64,000 bases of DNA from NCBI RefSeq assembly GCF_018131005.1, contig NZ_JAFCJK010000005.1, positions 543,228 through 607,227 on the forward strand, read 5' to 3'. Below the pieces are notes generated by a model, which was given only the letters and a program-made list of their open reading frames with translations, did no database searches and was not told the DNA's origin. The first letter of the stretch is position 1; the number at the start of each line of letters is the position of its first letter. A program made the translations under genes and the position numbers. This DNA is from Bradyrhizobium lablabi. Lineage in GTDB: Bacteria; Pseudomonadota; Alphaproteobacteria; Rhizobiales; Xanthobacteraceae. Positions 54,005 to 62,290 of this stretch are shown here, in pieces.

Positions 54005-54676
54005 TTATTCGCCCGCCCCGCGAAGCGCGGCGGCTGCAGCGATCGGGGCAAGCGCGAAGGACGCGAGACCAAGCGCGCAGAGGATCAGAAAGGGCGTCAG
54101 GAATGATACCGTGCCACTCGCCGCCGCCGAGGCCGCCGAGACGCTAAAGATCATCACTGGCACCGCCAGCGGTACGACGAGAATCGAGAGCAGAAGGCCG
54201 CCGCGTCGCAATGTGACGGTAAGGGCTGCGCCGATCGCGCCCAGAAAAGTTAAAGCTGGTGTGCCTACTAGCAGGCTCGCGGTCACTCCCCCGAGCGTCG
54301 GGCCATTCAGGGCCAACATCAGGCCGAATAGGGGAGAGAGGATCACCAGCGGCAGCCCCGTGACGCACCAGTGGGCTAGGCACTTTACCAGGACAACGAG
54401 TTCTAGAGGTGCTGGTGACAGAAGCATCTGGTCCAGCGAACCATCCTCGTGGTCGGCTTGGAACAACCGGTCAAGACCTAGTAGGGTCGCCAGGAATGCT
54501 CCAAGCCACAGGATGGCCGGACCGATTCGCGATAGCAGGTTCAGGTCGGGTCCGATCGCGAAGGGCACGATCGTGACGAGACCGAGGAAGAAGATTATCG
54601 CGAGAGACCCTCCGCCGCCGATGCGGCGCGATAGCACGAGATCGCGATAAAAGACGGCAAGAAGAGTATCTGTCAT
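54005..54676 (-). CDS. ccmB: Haem exporter permease CcmB
   Basis: A 223-aa, six-helix membrane protein. FYRDLVLSRRIGGG near the start, LFQADHEDGSLDQMLLSPAP (the CcmB hallmark) and GLPLVILSPLFGL are conserved. With CcmA it forms the ABC unit that energises release of holo-CcmE. The ATG at 54676 matches the family N-terminus; the frame is open upstream. Same strand as ccmA, 130 bp apart, unlike the usual overlapping ccmAB. Confidence 0.93.
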   Translation of the reverse strand: MTDTLLAVFYRDLVLSRRIGGGGSLAIIFFLGLVTIVPFAIGPDLNLLSRIGPAILWLGAFLATLLGLDRLFQADHEDGSLDQMLLSPAPLELVVLVKCLAHWCVTGLPLVILSPLFGLMLALNGPTLGGVTASLLVGTPALTFLGAIGAALTVTLRRGGLLLSILVVPLAVPVMIFSVSAASAAASGTVSFLTPFLILCALGLASFALAPIAAAAALRGAGE

Positions 54677-54806
54677 GGCCTCCATCCGCCGCCGCCATAG
54701 CGGTGTGTTCGTCTCCCTTGAAGAAAAGGATCGGCCCGACAACCTTGTTTCTCGCTCCCGGGCGCATGGAAGCGGAGCAGGCGGGTAGGGCGCCACGGCA
54801 CTGCCC

Positions 54807-55433
54807 TCATTGCGCCTCAAGCCTCAGTTCGAGGGCCCCTGGCAGACCGAGTGATTCGTGCGTCGCCGCAAGCACCAAGCCGCCGCGTCCAAGATGATCA
54901 GCCACAATACCCATCAGCATGACACGTGCGGCCCGGTCGAGTGCGGTCAATGGCTCATCGAGCAGCCATAGAGGACGGTCAGCGACCAGGAGGCGGGCCA
55001 AGGCGACGCGACGGCGCTGACCTGCCGAAAGATAGCCGACCGGCAAGTCGACAACGTGGGCAAGCTCGACGCGGTCGAGCGCCTCCCGAGGGGGCAGTCG
55101 GGCGCGCCCTGAAAGTGTTAAACCGAATTGGAGATTTTCGCGAGCGGTCAGCGCAGACTTCAACCCGTCGAGGTGACCGACGTAGTGGACGCGCTCTGCG
55201 AGAGGCGCCGGGTCCTTGGCTCCCAATTCGTTCCATGACGCGTAGCCGGACGCCGGGGGTAAGAAGCCAGCGATCACACGCAGCAGGGTTGATTTGCCGA
55301 CGCCGTTTGAGCCCGTTACTTCGCCAAGCTGTCCGGCGTCCAGCTGTAACGATACGCTACGGAGCACTGTGCGCCCACCACGCACGACCCAGAGGTCGGC
55401 GACTAGGAGATGGCAGAATTGTGTGTGGCTCAT
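54807..55433 (-). CDS. ccmA: Haem exporter ATPase CcmA
   Basis: A 208-aa ABC ATPase: Walker A GSNGVGKST (41-49), signature LSAGQRRR, Walker B LWLLDEP, and switch His in AATHESLG. HYVGHLDGLKSALTARENL is the CcmA-specific Q-loop region. It drives CcmABCD-dependent haem handling. The gene is upstream of ccmB and downstream of hemA on the minus strand, opposed to the other ccm genes. Confidence 0.93.
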   Translation of the reverse strand: MSHTQFCHLLVADLWVVRGGRTVLRSVSLQLDAGQLGEVTGSNGVGKSTLLRVIAGFLPPASGYASWNELGAKDPAPLAERVHYVGHLDGLKSALTARENLQFGLTLSGRARLPPREALDRVELAHVVDLPVGYLSAGQRRRVALARLLVADRPLWLLDEPLTALDRAARVMLMGIVADHLGRGGLVLAATHESLGLPGALELRLEAQ

Positions 55434-55725
55434 TTTCGCTTTCAGTCAGCTACGCCCCGCGCCGCTCGCATTTTTACAACGCTCTCCTTGCTTGCTTCTC
55501 GCTCGCCGCGGCGCGGCACGAGCCCAGGTTGGCATCACATCGCGTGAGAGACGCGACATTGCGACACGGGTGCCAGACGTGACGCCACATTTGCCTATGA
55601 CCCCGTCGATGGCGGAACTTCGGTGGCCCGGCCAGGCTTCCCTCTTGGCCGAACCATCGGAGCGCCCTGTTCACGGGTGGCCCAGCACCCCGCTGTCGAG
55701 GACCCAGCTCGCCCAGGGACATAGC

Positions 55726-57093
55726 TCAATCGAAAGCCAGAGTATCCCAAGTCTCGACGAGCGCGGCCGTCAGTTTGGCTATGTGTGCCGCCCCGTGGAA
55801 GGGCGAGGGCGTGATGCGCAGACGCTCCGTGCCGCGTGGGACAGTAGGGTAGTTGATCGGCTGGATGTAGATGGCGTGGCGCTCAAGCAGGTGATCGGCA
55901 GCCGCCTTGCACCGCGCTGCATCACCGACCATCACTGGCACGATGTGAGTGTCGGTGGCGAGCACCGGCAGACCGGCGGCCTTGAGCGCGGCCTTCGTTG
56001 CAGCGACCTGTCGCTGGTGCGCCTTGCGCTCGGCATTCGAGCGCTTGAGGTAGCGCACGGAAGTGAGGGCAGCGGCGGCAACCGCAGGCGGCAGGGCCGT
56101 GGTGAAGATGAAGCCCGAGGCGAAGCTGCGTATCGTATCGCAGATTGTCGGCGAGGCCGCGATGTAGCCCCCGATGCAGCCGAAGCCTTTGGCGAGGGTG
56201 CCCTCGATTACATCCACGCGGTGCATCACCCCGTCGCGCTCGCCGATCCCGCCGCCGCGGGGGCCGTAAAGGCCGACCGCGTGGACCTCGTCGAGGTAAG
56301 TCATCGCGCCGTACTGATCCGCAAGGTCACAGATCCTGCCGATAGGTGCAACGTCGCCGTCCATGGAGTAGACGGACTCGAATACGATGAGCTTAGGGCG
56401 GTCGCCCGCCTCGTGTAGCAACGCCTCAAGATGGTCGTGATCGTTGTGGCGGAATATCCGCTTCTCGCAGCCCGATTGACGGATGCCTTCGATTATCGAG
56501 TTGTGGTTGAAGGCGTCGGACAGGATCAAGCAGTCCGGGATCAATTTGGCGATCGTCGAGATGCCGGCCTGGTTCGAGACGTAGCCCGAGGTGAAGACAA
56601 GGCTCGCCTCCTTGTCGTGCAAGTCGGCGAGCTCGCGCTCAAGGTCCACCAGTGGCGAGTTATTTCCCGCGATGTTGCGCGTGCCGCCCGCGCCGACGCC
56701 GCAGCACCGGGCAGTCTCGATCATCGCGGCCACGACTTCAGGGCGCTGCCCCATGCCGAGGTAGTCATTGGAGCACCAGACGGTGATCTCGGTGATCATC
56801 CCGTCGGGCCGGCGCCACTTGGCGGCCGGGAAGCGGCCAGAAATGCGCTCGATGTCGGTAAAAACACGGTAGCGCCGCTCATCGCGCAGGCGATCGAGGG
56901 CCTTGAGGAAGTGGCGCTCGTACGTTTGGTCCGAGCCCTTCGTGTTCTCCGGCCTAGACGCGACCCTTGCGGGCAAGTGCACGGCTTGCGCTCCTTGCCC
57001 CGACATCGCACCCAAGCACGGACCTGCTTTGCCGGCACGCGCACGAGTTTGAAGTCTCGCCGGCAATTCCGCCCCTATAACGTGATCTGCCAT
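55726..57093 (-). CDS. hemA: 5-aminolevulinate synthase HemA with long N-terminus
   Basis: A 455-aa frame (start uncertain). WCSNDYLGM (107-115), GAGGTRNIAGNN (135-146), SVYSMDGDVAP (240-250), DEVHAVGLYG (268-277) and the PLP lysine Lys302 in TLAKGFGCIGG are all present. It condenses glycine and succinyl-CoA to ALA, the first step of haem synthesis in alphaproteobacteria. The usual enzyme is about 405 aa and starts near the YERHFLKALDRL region, so the first ~55 residues are extra or the start lies nearer 56930. It is in line with ccmA-ccmB. Confidence 0.93.
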   Translation of the reverse strand: MADHVIGAELPARLQTRARAGKAGPCLGAMSGQGAQAVHLPARVASRPENTKGSDQTYERHFLKALDRLRDERRYRVFTDIERISGRFPAAKWRRPDGMITEITVWCSNDYLGMGQRPEVVAAMIETARCCGVGAGGTRNIAGNNSPLVDLERELADLHDKEASLVFTSGYVSNQAGISTIAKLIPDCLILSDAFNHNSIIEGIRQSGCEKRIFRHNDHDHLEALLHEAGDRPKLIVFESVYSMDGDVAPIGRICDLADQYGAMTYLDEVHAVGLYGPRGGGIGERDGVMHRVDVIEGTLAKGFGCIGGYIAASPTICDTIRSFASGFIFTTALPPAVAAAALTSVRYLKRSNAERKAHQRQVAATKAALKAAGLPVLATDTHIVPVMVGDAARCKAAADHLLERHAIYIQPINYPTVPRGTERLRITPSPFHGAAHIAKLTAALVETWDTLAFD

Positions 57094-57567
57094 CTTTATC
57101 AGGCCCTAAAGCTAATGCCCCGGTTGTCCACGGCTCATTATCTTTCAGGCCCTCTCGTCTCGCACAAGTTATTGTTTGTATGCCCTCTGATCATTGCCAT
57201 GTGCGTCGGCTAAAATGCGATCTTTGGTGTGAACTTGAGAAGGCAAGTAGCGCGATCCAGCCACCTCCATGACAAGAATGCAGTCCGCTGTCTTGCGCTC
57301 AGTCGCAAGCACATGCGCGGTCGCGTTTGTGGCGCGTCGGCGGTCCATCAGTTTGTCCAGCAGTCTGCTGAAAAGACCCGGTTCGGCGGCGGAGGCCGCA
57401 ACGCCGGTCAATTCCACCGCGCGCACACCATGGCGCTCGATCGGCTTGGCAAACGTCTATAACCGCCGCCTTGAAATTGAAATTCGCGGGGAACAGCATT
57501 GGCTTTCCTCTTGTGGGCGTGACTCTGGTGATGCGGTCGATTGTTCGGGTAATTTTGCTGGGCGGGC
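57094..57567. other. Gap upstream of hemA
   Basis: A minus-strand 85-aa frame (57169-57426) has no recognisable domain. No FNR/FixK-type box was identified. Probably hemA upstream sequence plus decayed DNA. Confidence 0.4.
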
Positions 57568-57890
57568 CTACGCCGAGACGAGTTTCGGAACGGGGATCAG
57601 GCTGTAGGCGATCGGGTTGAGCATGAAGTCGCCTGCAACGCGACAGTGGCGCGATGTTTTGTTTTGCGCATTGTGCCATGTTGCTTGCCCCAACCGAAGA
57701 TGCATTCGATCATCGTCCGGCGCGATTGCGGCATGCCATAGCCTTGGTGGCGCGTGGTCCGTTCGTCGATGGCGCTCCGGTGGCTCTTGCCAGTTTTGGT
57801 GATGCCGTTGTTCTGCGTTACATGCGGCGTGACGTTGAGGGCGCGAAGATTGGCCGCATGCTTCGGAGGGATCGGGGGCATCCTTCGTTC
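57568..57890 (-). pseudogene. Insertion-sequence transposase C-terminal remnant
   Basis: Minus-strand frames give KSHRSAIDERTTRHQGYGM, then CIFGWGKQHGTMRKTKHR, then after a frameshift DFMLNPIAYSLIPVPKLVSA. This order matches the end of an IS5/IS1182-like DDE transposase. The N-terminal two thirds are missing. Confidence 0.65.
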
Positions 57891-58405
57891 GAATAGAGCT
57901 TACCAAAGCTACGGTTCTTCAGCTCGCCCAGCACATTACAGTCAGGCGCCCGAGTCCTTCTCAGCGGAAGGTTTGACGGCACCAACGTCTCGGCGAGAAG
58001 TACGAGAACAGCCGGCCCTGATCCACGAATGTGCCGCGCATACGAGCCTGTACCAATTCGTGATAAAAAAGTGAATCAGCAAATTCTCGCTACGGCGAGG
58101 GTATTTCAGCAGACTGCTAGTGAGTGCTCAACTAGGTGCACGCTCTTGACGTTGAGCGCTGAGATCGTCTTGTCGAGCTGCAACACAATTGCCACCGCTT
58201 TGCGAGGCGGCAAGGTGCCTAGCTAAGGGAGTATCACGTCTCGAACGATAAACTGTCCGGGATTCGCATTCCCCATGGGCATCGATTCGATGATCACATT
58301 CGATTTCGCGGCACAGGACACCTGAGTTAAATCTCGTCTCGCTGGGCAGAGAAAGTCGTTCTCATCGCTGCCGCGAGCGAATCGCGGTTTGACTGGAGAA
58401 AAATC
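57891..58405. other. Tract upstream of the P460 genes
   Basis: No supported gene. It should contain the promoter of the P460 gene pair; a CTGGAGAAAAA ribosome-binding region precedes the ATG at 58406. No clear operator was seen. Confidence 0.4.
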
Positions 58406-59044
58406 ATGAAGCACACGGTGTCAGTATTACTTTCCAGCGTTCTTGCTGTCGGCGCGATCACAACGGCAGTATTCGCGCAGCAACCAAAGCTTCCTCCACC
58501 GGACGACTGGCATGCGACTGGGCGCTATCTTCCGGAATACACGAGTGATGGTGATCTCGTGCTGCCGAAAAACTTCCACGAATGGGTTTATGTTGGTTCG
58601 CCACTGACGCCCAATTTTTTAAACCCCCCTCAAGCAAACTTCCCTGAATTTCACAACGTATATATCGAGCCTGGTTCTTACGAAATCTATAAGAAGACGG
58701 GCGTCTTCCCCGAAGGAACCATATTCGTAAAGGAGCTACAACTTATGCTGCCCGCCGATCGTGCGGACGGCACGAGGCAAGAGCCCTCTGGGCGCGGATT
58801 CTTTCCGGGACCCTTTAACGGCGCCGATGTAACCGTCAAAGACACCAAACGTTACCCCAAGACCAATGGCTGGGGTTACTACAACTTCAACCACTTCGAG
58901 CCGAAGGCCGCCACCGCCAAAGTCAGGCCACTGGAGGAATGCGCATATTGTCATATCGCTAGTGCGAAACGGGATGACGTATGGACGCAGTTTTATGCCC
59001 TGCTTGATAGCGTGCCCGTCCCCGCCGACCAAAAAAAGAAGTAG
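58406..59044 (+). CDS. Cytochrome P460-family protein (first of a pair)
   Basis: A 212-aa periplasmic protein with signal peptide (about 1-24, cleavage VFA-QQ) and one c-type haem site CAYCH (179-183). HNVYIEPGSYEIYKKTG (83-99), PEGTIFVKEL (102-111) and ADVTVKDTKRYP match the beta-sheet core of the cytochrome P460 fold. Known P460 proteins oxidise hydroxylamine using a Lys-crosslinked haem. Lys in VKEL or VKDT is a candidate for that crosslink, but this is not proven. Followed 9 bp later by a paralogue. Confidence 0.85.
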   Translation: MKHTVSVLLSSVLAVGAITTAVFAQQPKLPPPDDWHATGRYLPEYTSDGDLVLPKNFHEWVYVGSPLTPNFLNPPQANFPEFHNVYIEPGSYEIYKKTGVFPEGTIFVKELQLMLPADRADGTRQEPSGRGFFPGPFNGADVTVKDTKRYPKTNGWGYYNFNHFEPKAATAKVRPLEECAYCHIASAKRDDVWTQFYALLDSVPVPADQKKK

Positions 59045-59053
59045 GAGGCCGCG

Positions 59054-59629
59054 ATGACGATTCTCAGGTCAGCGATGGCGGCTTTGTCGACGTCGATAAT
59101 CGCAACGGGCATTGGATGCCTTGTCTCGCTGCCAGCGCGCAGTCAGGCCGGCTCTGCGCAATCCCAGCTAGTCGATGCGGCAGGCAATATGCACATACCG
59201 GACAATTACCGCACCAACTATGAATACCTGGGAAGTTGGTCTGTCGCAGGCGACGAGAGGGGTGCGAAAGAGATGCATACTGTTTACGCCTCGCCGGGAG
59301 CTGCGGAGGCTTATCGTGCTACGGGCAAGTTCCCTGATGGATCGGTCTTAGTAAAAGAGGTCCAGAGCACAGCGACTGCAGTAATGACCACGGGCACCGT
59401 CAGTCATGTAGATCATCTCAAGGGTTGGTTCATGATGGTGAAGGACAGCAAGAACAGCCACCCTGACAACAAGCTGTGGGGTAACGGCTGGGGCTGGTCC
59501 TGGTTTGATGCTGACAATAAGGTCAAGACCACCTCGAAGGATTTTCGCAGCGATTGTCTGGGCTGCCACATTCCAGCCAAGGCAACGGATTGGATCTATG
59601 TCTCCGGCTATCCCGGATTGAAGAAGTAA
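59054..59629 (+). CDS. Cytochrome P460-family protein (second of a pair)
   Basis: A 191-aa protein with signal peptide (about 1-31), HTVYASPGAAEAYRATGKFP (75-94), DGSVLVKEV (95-103), WFMMVKDSKNSHP (125-137) and haem site CLGCH (168-172). It shares the layout of the preceding protein at low identity, suggesting an old duplication or a heteromeric pair. Separated from it by 9 bp and followed by a secreted protein gene after 67 bp. Confidence 0.85.
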   Translation: MTILRSAMAALSTSIIATGIGCLVSLPARSQAGSAQSQLVDAAGNMHIPDNYRTNYEYLGSWSVAGDERGAKEMHTVYASPGAAEAYRATGKFPDGSVLVKEVQSTATAVMTTGTVSHVDHLKGWFMMVKDSKNSHPDNKLWGNGWGWSWFDADNKVKTTSKDFRSDCLGCHIPAKATDWIYVSGYPGLKK

Positions 59630-59696
59630 GTGCGAAACCGCCAAAAATGGTGGTCCAGCCAAGGCCGGCTATGAAAGCCAGTGATCGGAGCAAATT

Positions 59697-60791
59697 ATGA
59701 AATCCAGCAAATCTCCTGCGAAATCCGTTTACGGACTGATGATGGTTATTCTTGTGTCATTTTTCGCGACTGAGGGGAGCTCGGCGGCGGACACATCGAT
59801 CGAAAAGAAAATCACGAAGCTGTTTCTCACCTCGGGCCAAGTCGATCTTGCAAGAGAAGTGGTAAGATTGCCGCTTCATCGCGGTCGCCTTTCCTCCGGA
59901 GAGACAGTTTGGTTCGTTCTCACCGACGTAAGTGATTTCGCCACTTCCGAGAAAATGGGCCTCACATGGGCGCCGAGCCTCACTCAGGCAAAAGACCTCG
60001 CGAGCACGCGGGTCGCAGAAATGGATGAGTCCAACAACTTCACCTTCAAATCGGGGCGGATTGATTTCTCACCAGTTCAAACGTTGACGGCCGGAGTAAC
60101 GCCAGACTTCTTTCCGCCTAGGTTGGCGCGGGCCGGGTCTGTCGGGGATGCGCACTATAGCCCGTTGGTTCGGGTGGCAAGCCGTAATGACATTGTTTTC
60201 AACGCCCCCATGATCGCCTTCAACGTCGGACCAGAGAAGATCTCGTTCTGCGGCGGCAATCCCGATTACTCGATTGTGACCGACTCGGTGGCAAGCATCT
60301 GCCCTGACAATGGCACCGTCGACTTGAAGCTCCGCTTCGGATTTGCGGACGGCAAGCACCTGCGGTATCTCAGCTTCGACGCCAACTCCGAGGAATCAGC
60401 GGCGCTCGAGGCATCTACCTTTGCGCCTGCGGAAAGCGACATCCTCCAAAGCGGCGCGACGGAGATTATCTACACAATCGTAAATGGTAAGACCGGTCCG
60501 AAGGATCCTGAGCGCCAAGGGCTTAACAGCGCGCTCAGTGGCGAAGGCCCTGCACTCGACATCCTTGCAAATTTCAAGGAGATCAGTGCCGGATATTCAC
60601 CGATGTGGGATGTTCAACTGGCCGAGTGGACCAAAGAGGCTGTTCAGAGCAATCAACGGAAGCTGATTACTGATGGTAACGACGTTGCAGCAAAAAGCGA
60701 CGCTGGTTTGTTGGTAAGCCCTGTCGGAGGTCCGGTTAAAACGACCGGACATCTGGTGAACTGCCCAGTCGTGGGTTTCACCAACGAATGA
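59697..60791 (+). CDS. Secreted protein of unknown function linked to P460 genes
   Basis: A 364-aa protein with a signal peptide (about 1-31, cleavage SSA-AD). The mature region is beta-rich, with VWFVLTDVSDFATSEKMGLT and DAHYSPLVRVASRNDIVFNA among conserved-looking blocks, and two Cys (ISFCGGNP, SICPDNG). It has no CXXCH haem site. No family was recognised. Tight placement suggests a partner of the P460 proteins, for example an electron-transfer or maturation protein (inference). Confidence 0.75.
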   Translation: MKSSKSPAKSVYGLMMVILVSFFATEGSSAADTSIEKKITKLFLTSGQVDLAREVVRLPLHRGRLSSGETVWFVLTDVSDFATSEKMGLTWAPSLTQAKDLASTRVAEMDESNNFTFKSGRIDFSPVQTLTAGVTPDFFPPRLARAGSVGDAHYSPLVRVASRNDIVFNAPMIAFNVGPEKISFCGGNPDYSIVTDSVASICPDNGTVDLKLRFGFADGKHLRYLSFDANSEESAALEASTFAPAESDILQSGATEIIYTIVNGKTGPKDPERQGLNSALSGEGPALDILANFKEISAGYSPMWDVQLAEWTKEAVQSNQRKLITDGNDVAAKSDAGLLVSPVGGPVKTTGHLVNCPVVGFTNE

Positions 60792-61168
60792 TCCTTCGAC
60801 GAAGGAATCGGCGAGTCTGAGGTTTCACCACGTCTGCGGCAGCAAATCGTCGACATGGTCGCCTTCTTCCGGATCACGAAAGCTTTCAACGAGCGACTGC
60901 GCGCGCAGTTCGCGACTTCGTCAAAGCAGATGATCGAGTAGTGTACTTTGCTGAGGGAAAGCGACAAGCAAGAGAACAACGCGGTCAAGTTTTTTCGATG
61001 GGCCGCAAACGTGCCAGTGTGATCGTGCGAAATTGAAAGGGGCTGCTAGTAAATCGTACCTCAAATCCGGTAACTGTTGATGGAGTGTGTGAGCCGGTTC
61101 GCAATTACAGTCCGGCATCGCGCGGAACACTCTAACGGAAGAGCACTCTGGTTTATGAGCGCACCGCG
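60792..61168. other. Intergenic tract
   Basis: No supported gene. A short plus frame ending at 60943 (RLRQQIVDMVAFFRI) resembles the last residues of a chemotaxis receptor but is too short to call. Confidence 0.35.
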
Positions 61169-61330
61169 ATGAAGGAAAATTCTGAGCGAAGAATTCCTCG
61201 GCGCGATCTGCTTCGCCTTACCGTCGCGGGTAGTGGCGCAGCCGCTGTCGTTGTATTGCTGCCAAGGCCGGCACCTGCGCAACCGGTCAATATGAAGGAC
61301 AAGCGCAGGGCGCGGTATCAGCCTAATTCC
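61169..61330 (+). pseudogene. Truncated formate-dehydrogenase-region Tat protein
   Basis: The frame starts MKENSERRIPRRDLLRL (twin-arginine motif) and continues to NMKDKRRARYQPNS, matching the small Tat-signal protein encoded beside formate dehydrogenase genes. After Ser at about residue 54 the conserved ending is lost and the frame runs into unrelated sequence. Confidence 0.7.
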
Positions 61331-61347
61331 GTTAGAGCGCATTTCCG

Positions 61348-61863
61348 TTGGCGTCGTGGTCAAACGGCGTTAGGGGCAGGACTGCCTGGGCTGACTTCCT
61401 GTGGCGGCCGGTTTCGGTGTTTGCGGGAAGCCCCTCGGCCGCGCCGTGGACGCCGCTCGATAGAAGGAGAGGTGATGTTTTCTACGCCGGCGAGGCGACG
61501 ATCGAGCTACACCGCACCGAGACCGGCAACCATCGCGACAATCTCGCATTCGGTTCGCCCACCCTGTGGGTCAACCAGCGGCTGACCGGCTCCGAGCCGC
61601 CTTACGAACTGCTCGCGGTCACCGCGGATCCGGCCGAAGGTGCGGCGTTCACCGATGCTGGCAGTAACCTGGTTGATGCGGTGCCGATGCCCGCCGTTAT
61701 CGTCGAACCCGTCGAGCGATTTGCTTCCGAGGATCATGTCGATCGCCCCTTCATCAAGCGGCAGCGCAACCGGCAGGGCCTCCGACGTAGGACGAGAGAG
61801 AGCGCAACGCGGAGAGCACAATGTTTTCCTTCGCTGGAACGCACGCACCGGTTGCGTCGGTGA
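61348..61863 (+). pseudogene. DUF3305-type (formate dehydrogenase accessory) remnant
   Basis: DVFYAGEATIELHRTETGN, PPYELLAVTADPAEGAAFTD and VDRPFIKRQRNRQ match DUF3305 proteins that sit at the head of rhizobial formate dehydrogenase operons. The normal start is missing, and after RNRQ the frame diverges. No fdh catalytic gene is nearby. Confidence 0.65.
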
Positions 61864-62016
61864 ACGGCGCGAACCGCGTCGGCGGGCCCTTGCACAGGTT
61901 GAACTGCGCCGGCCGAAGGCCGGAGCCGCGCGTCCGGTGGGGGACAGTGCCTTTCGCGACGGTCTGGGTGTTGATGCTCGGAAAAGGCGAGGGCGGCGCG
62001 GGTACGCTTGAGACGT

Positions 62017-62290
62017 TCACCCAGCCACCTCTTCACCCTCTCGTTCAGCAGCTGCGACGACGGCCTTTGGATCGTCGAGCATGTCGGCAGGCGCCTTGTC
62101 GCCAGCCAACCGTCGGTCGACACGAACCAGAAGGCGCGCTGTCACGGTGATAGGCGGGCGGCAAGCGCAGCTAGGGCCTTCTTGACCGTCGGGTGCGGGC
62201 ACCCGTCGCGGAACTGGAAGGCCGGGAGATACTCGTTGCCTCTGTGCTGGACCGCAAAGATATCGCCGGTCTTTTTCCAGCGGGCGGGAG
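62017..62290 (-). pseudogene. Frameshifted MbcA/ParS/Xre-type antitoxin remnant
   Basis: Three minus frames in series give TGDIFAVQHRGNEYLPAFQF and RDGCPHPTVKKALAALAA, then AFWFVSTDGWLA, then GDKAPADMLDDPKAVVAAAE, the layout of the DUF2384 toxin-binding antitoxin C-terminal domain. No N-terminal domain or RES-type toxin gene is seen. The fragment is fused out of frame to the 3' end of the LysR gene. Confidence 0.65.

Noticed and set aside
60800..60943. Short frame ending RLRQQIVDMVAFFRI...KQMIE resembling a chemotaxis-receptor tail
   Set aside because: The resemblance covers about ten residues and no receptor domain precedes it.
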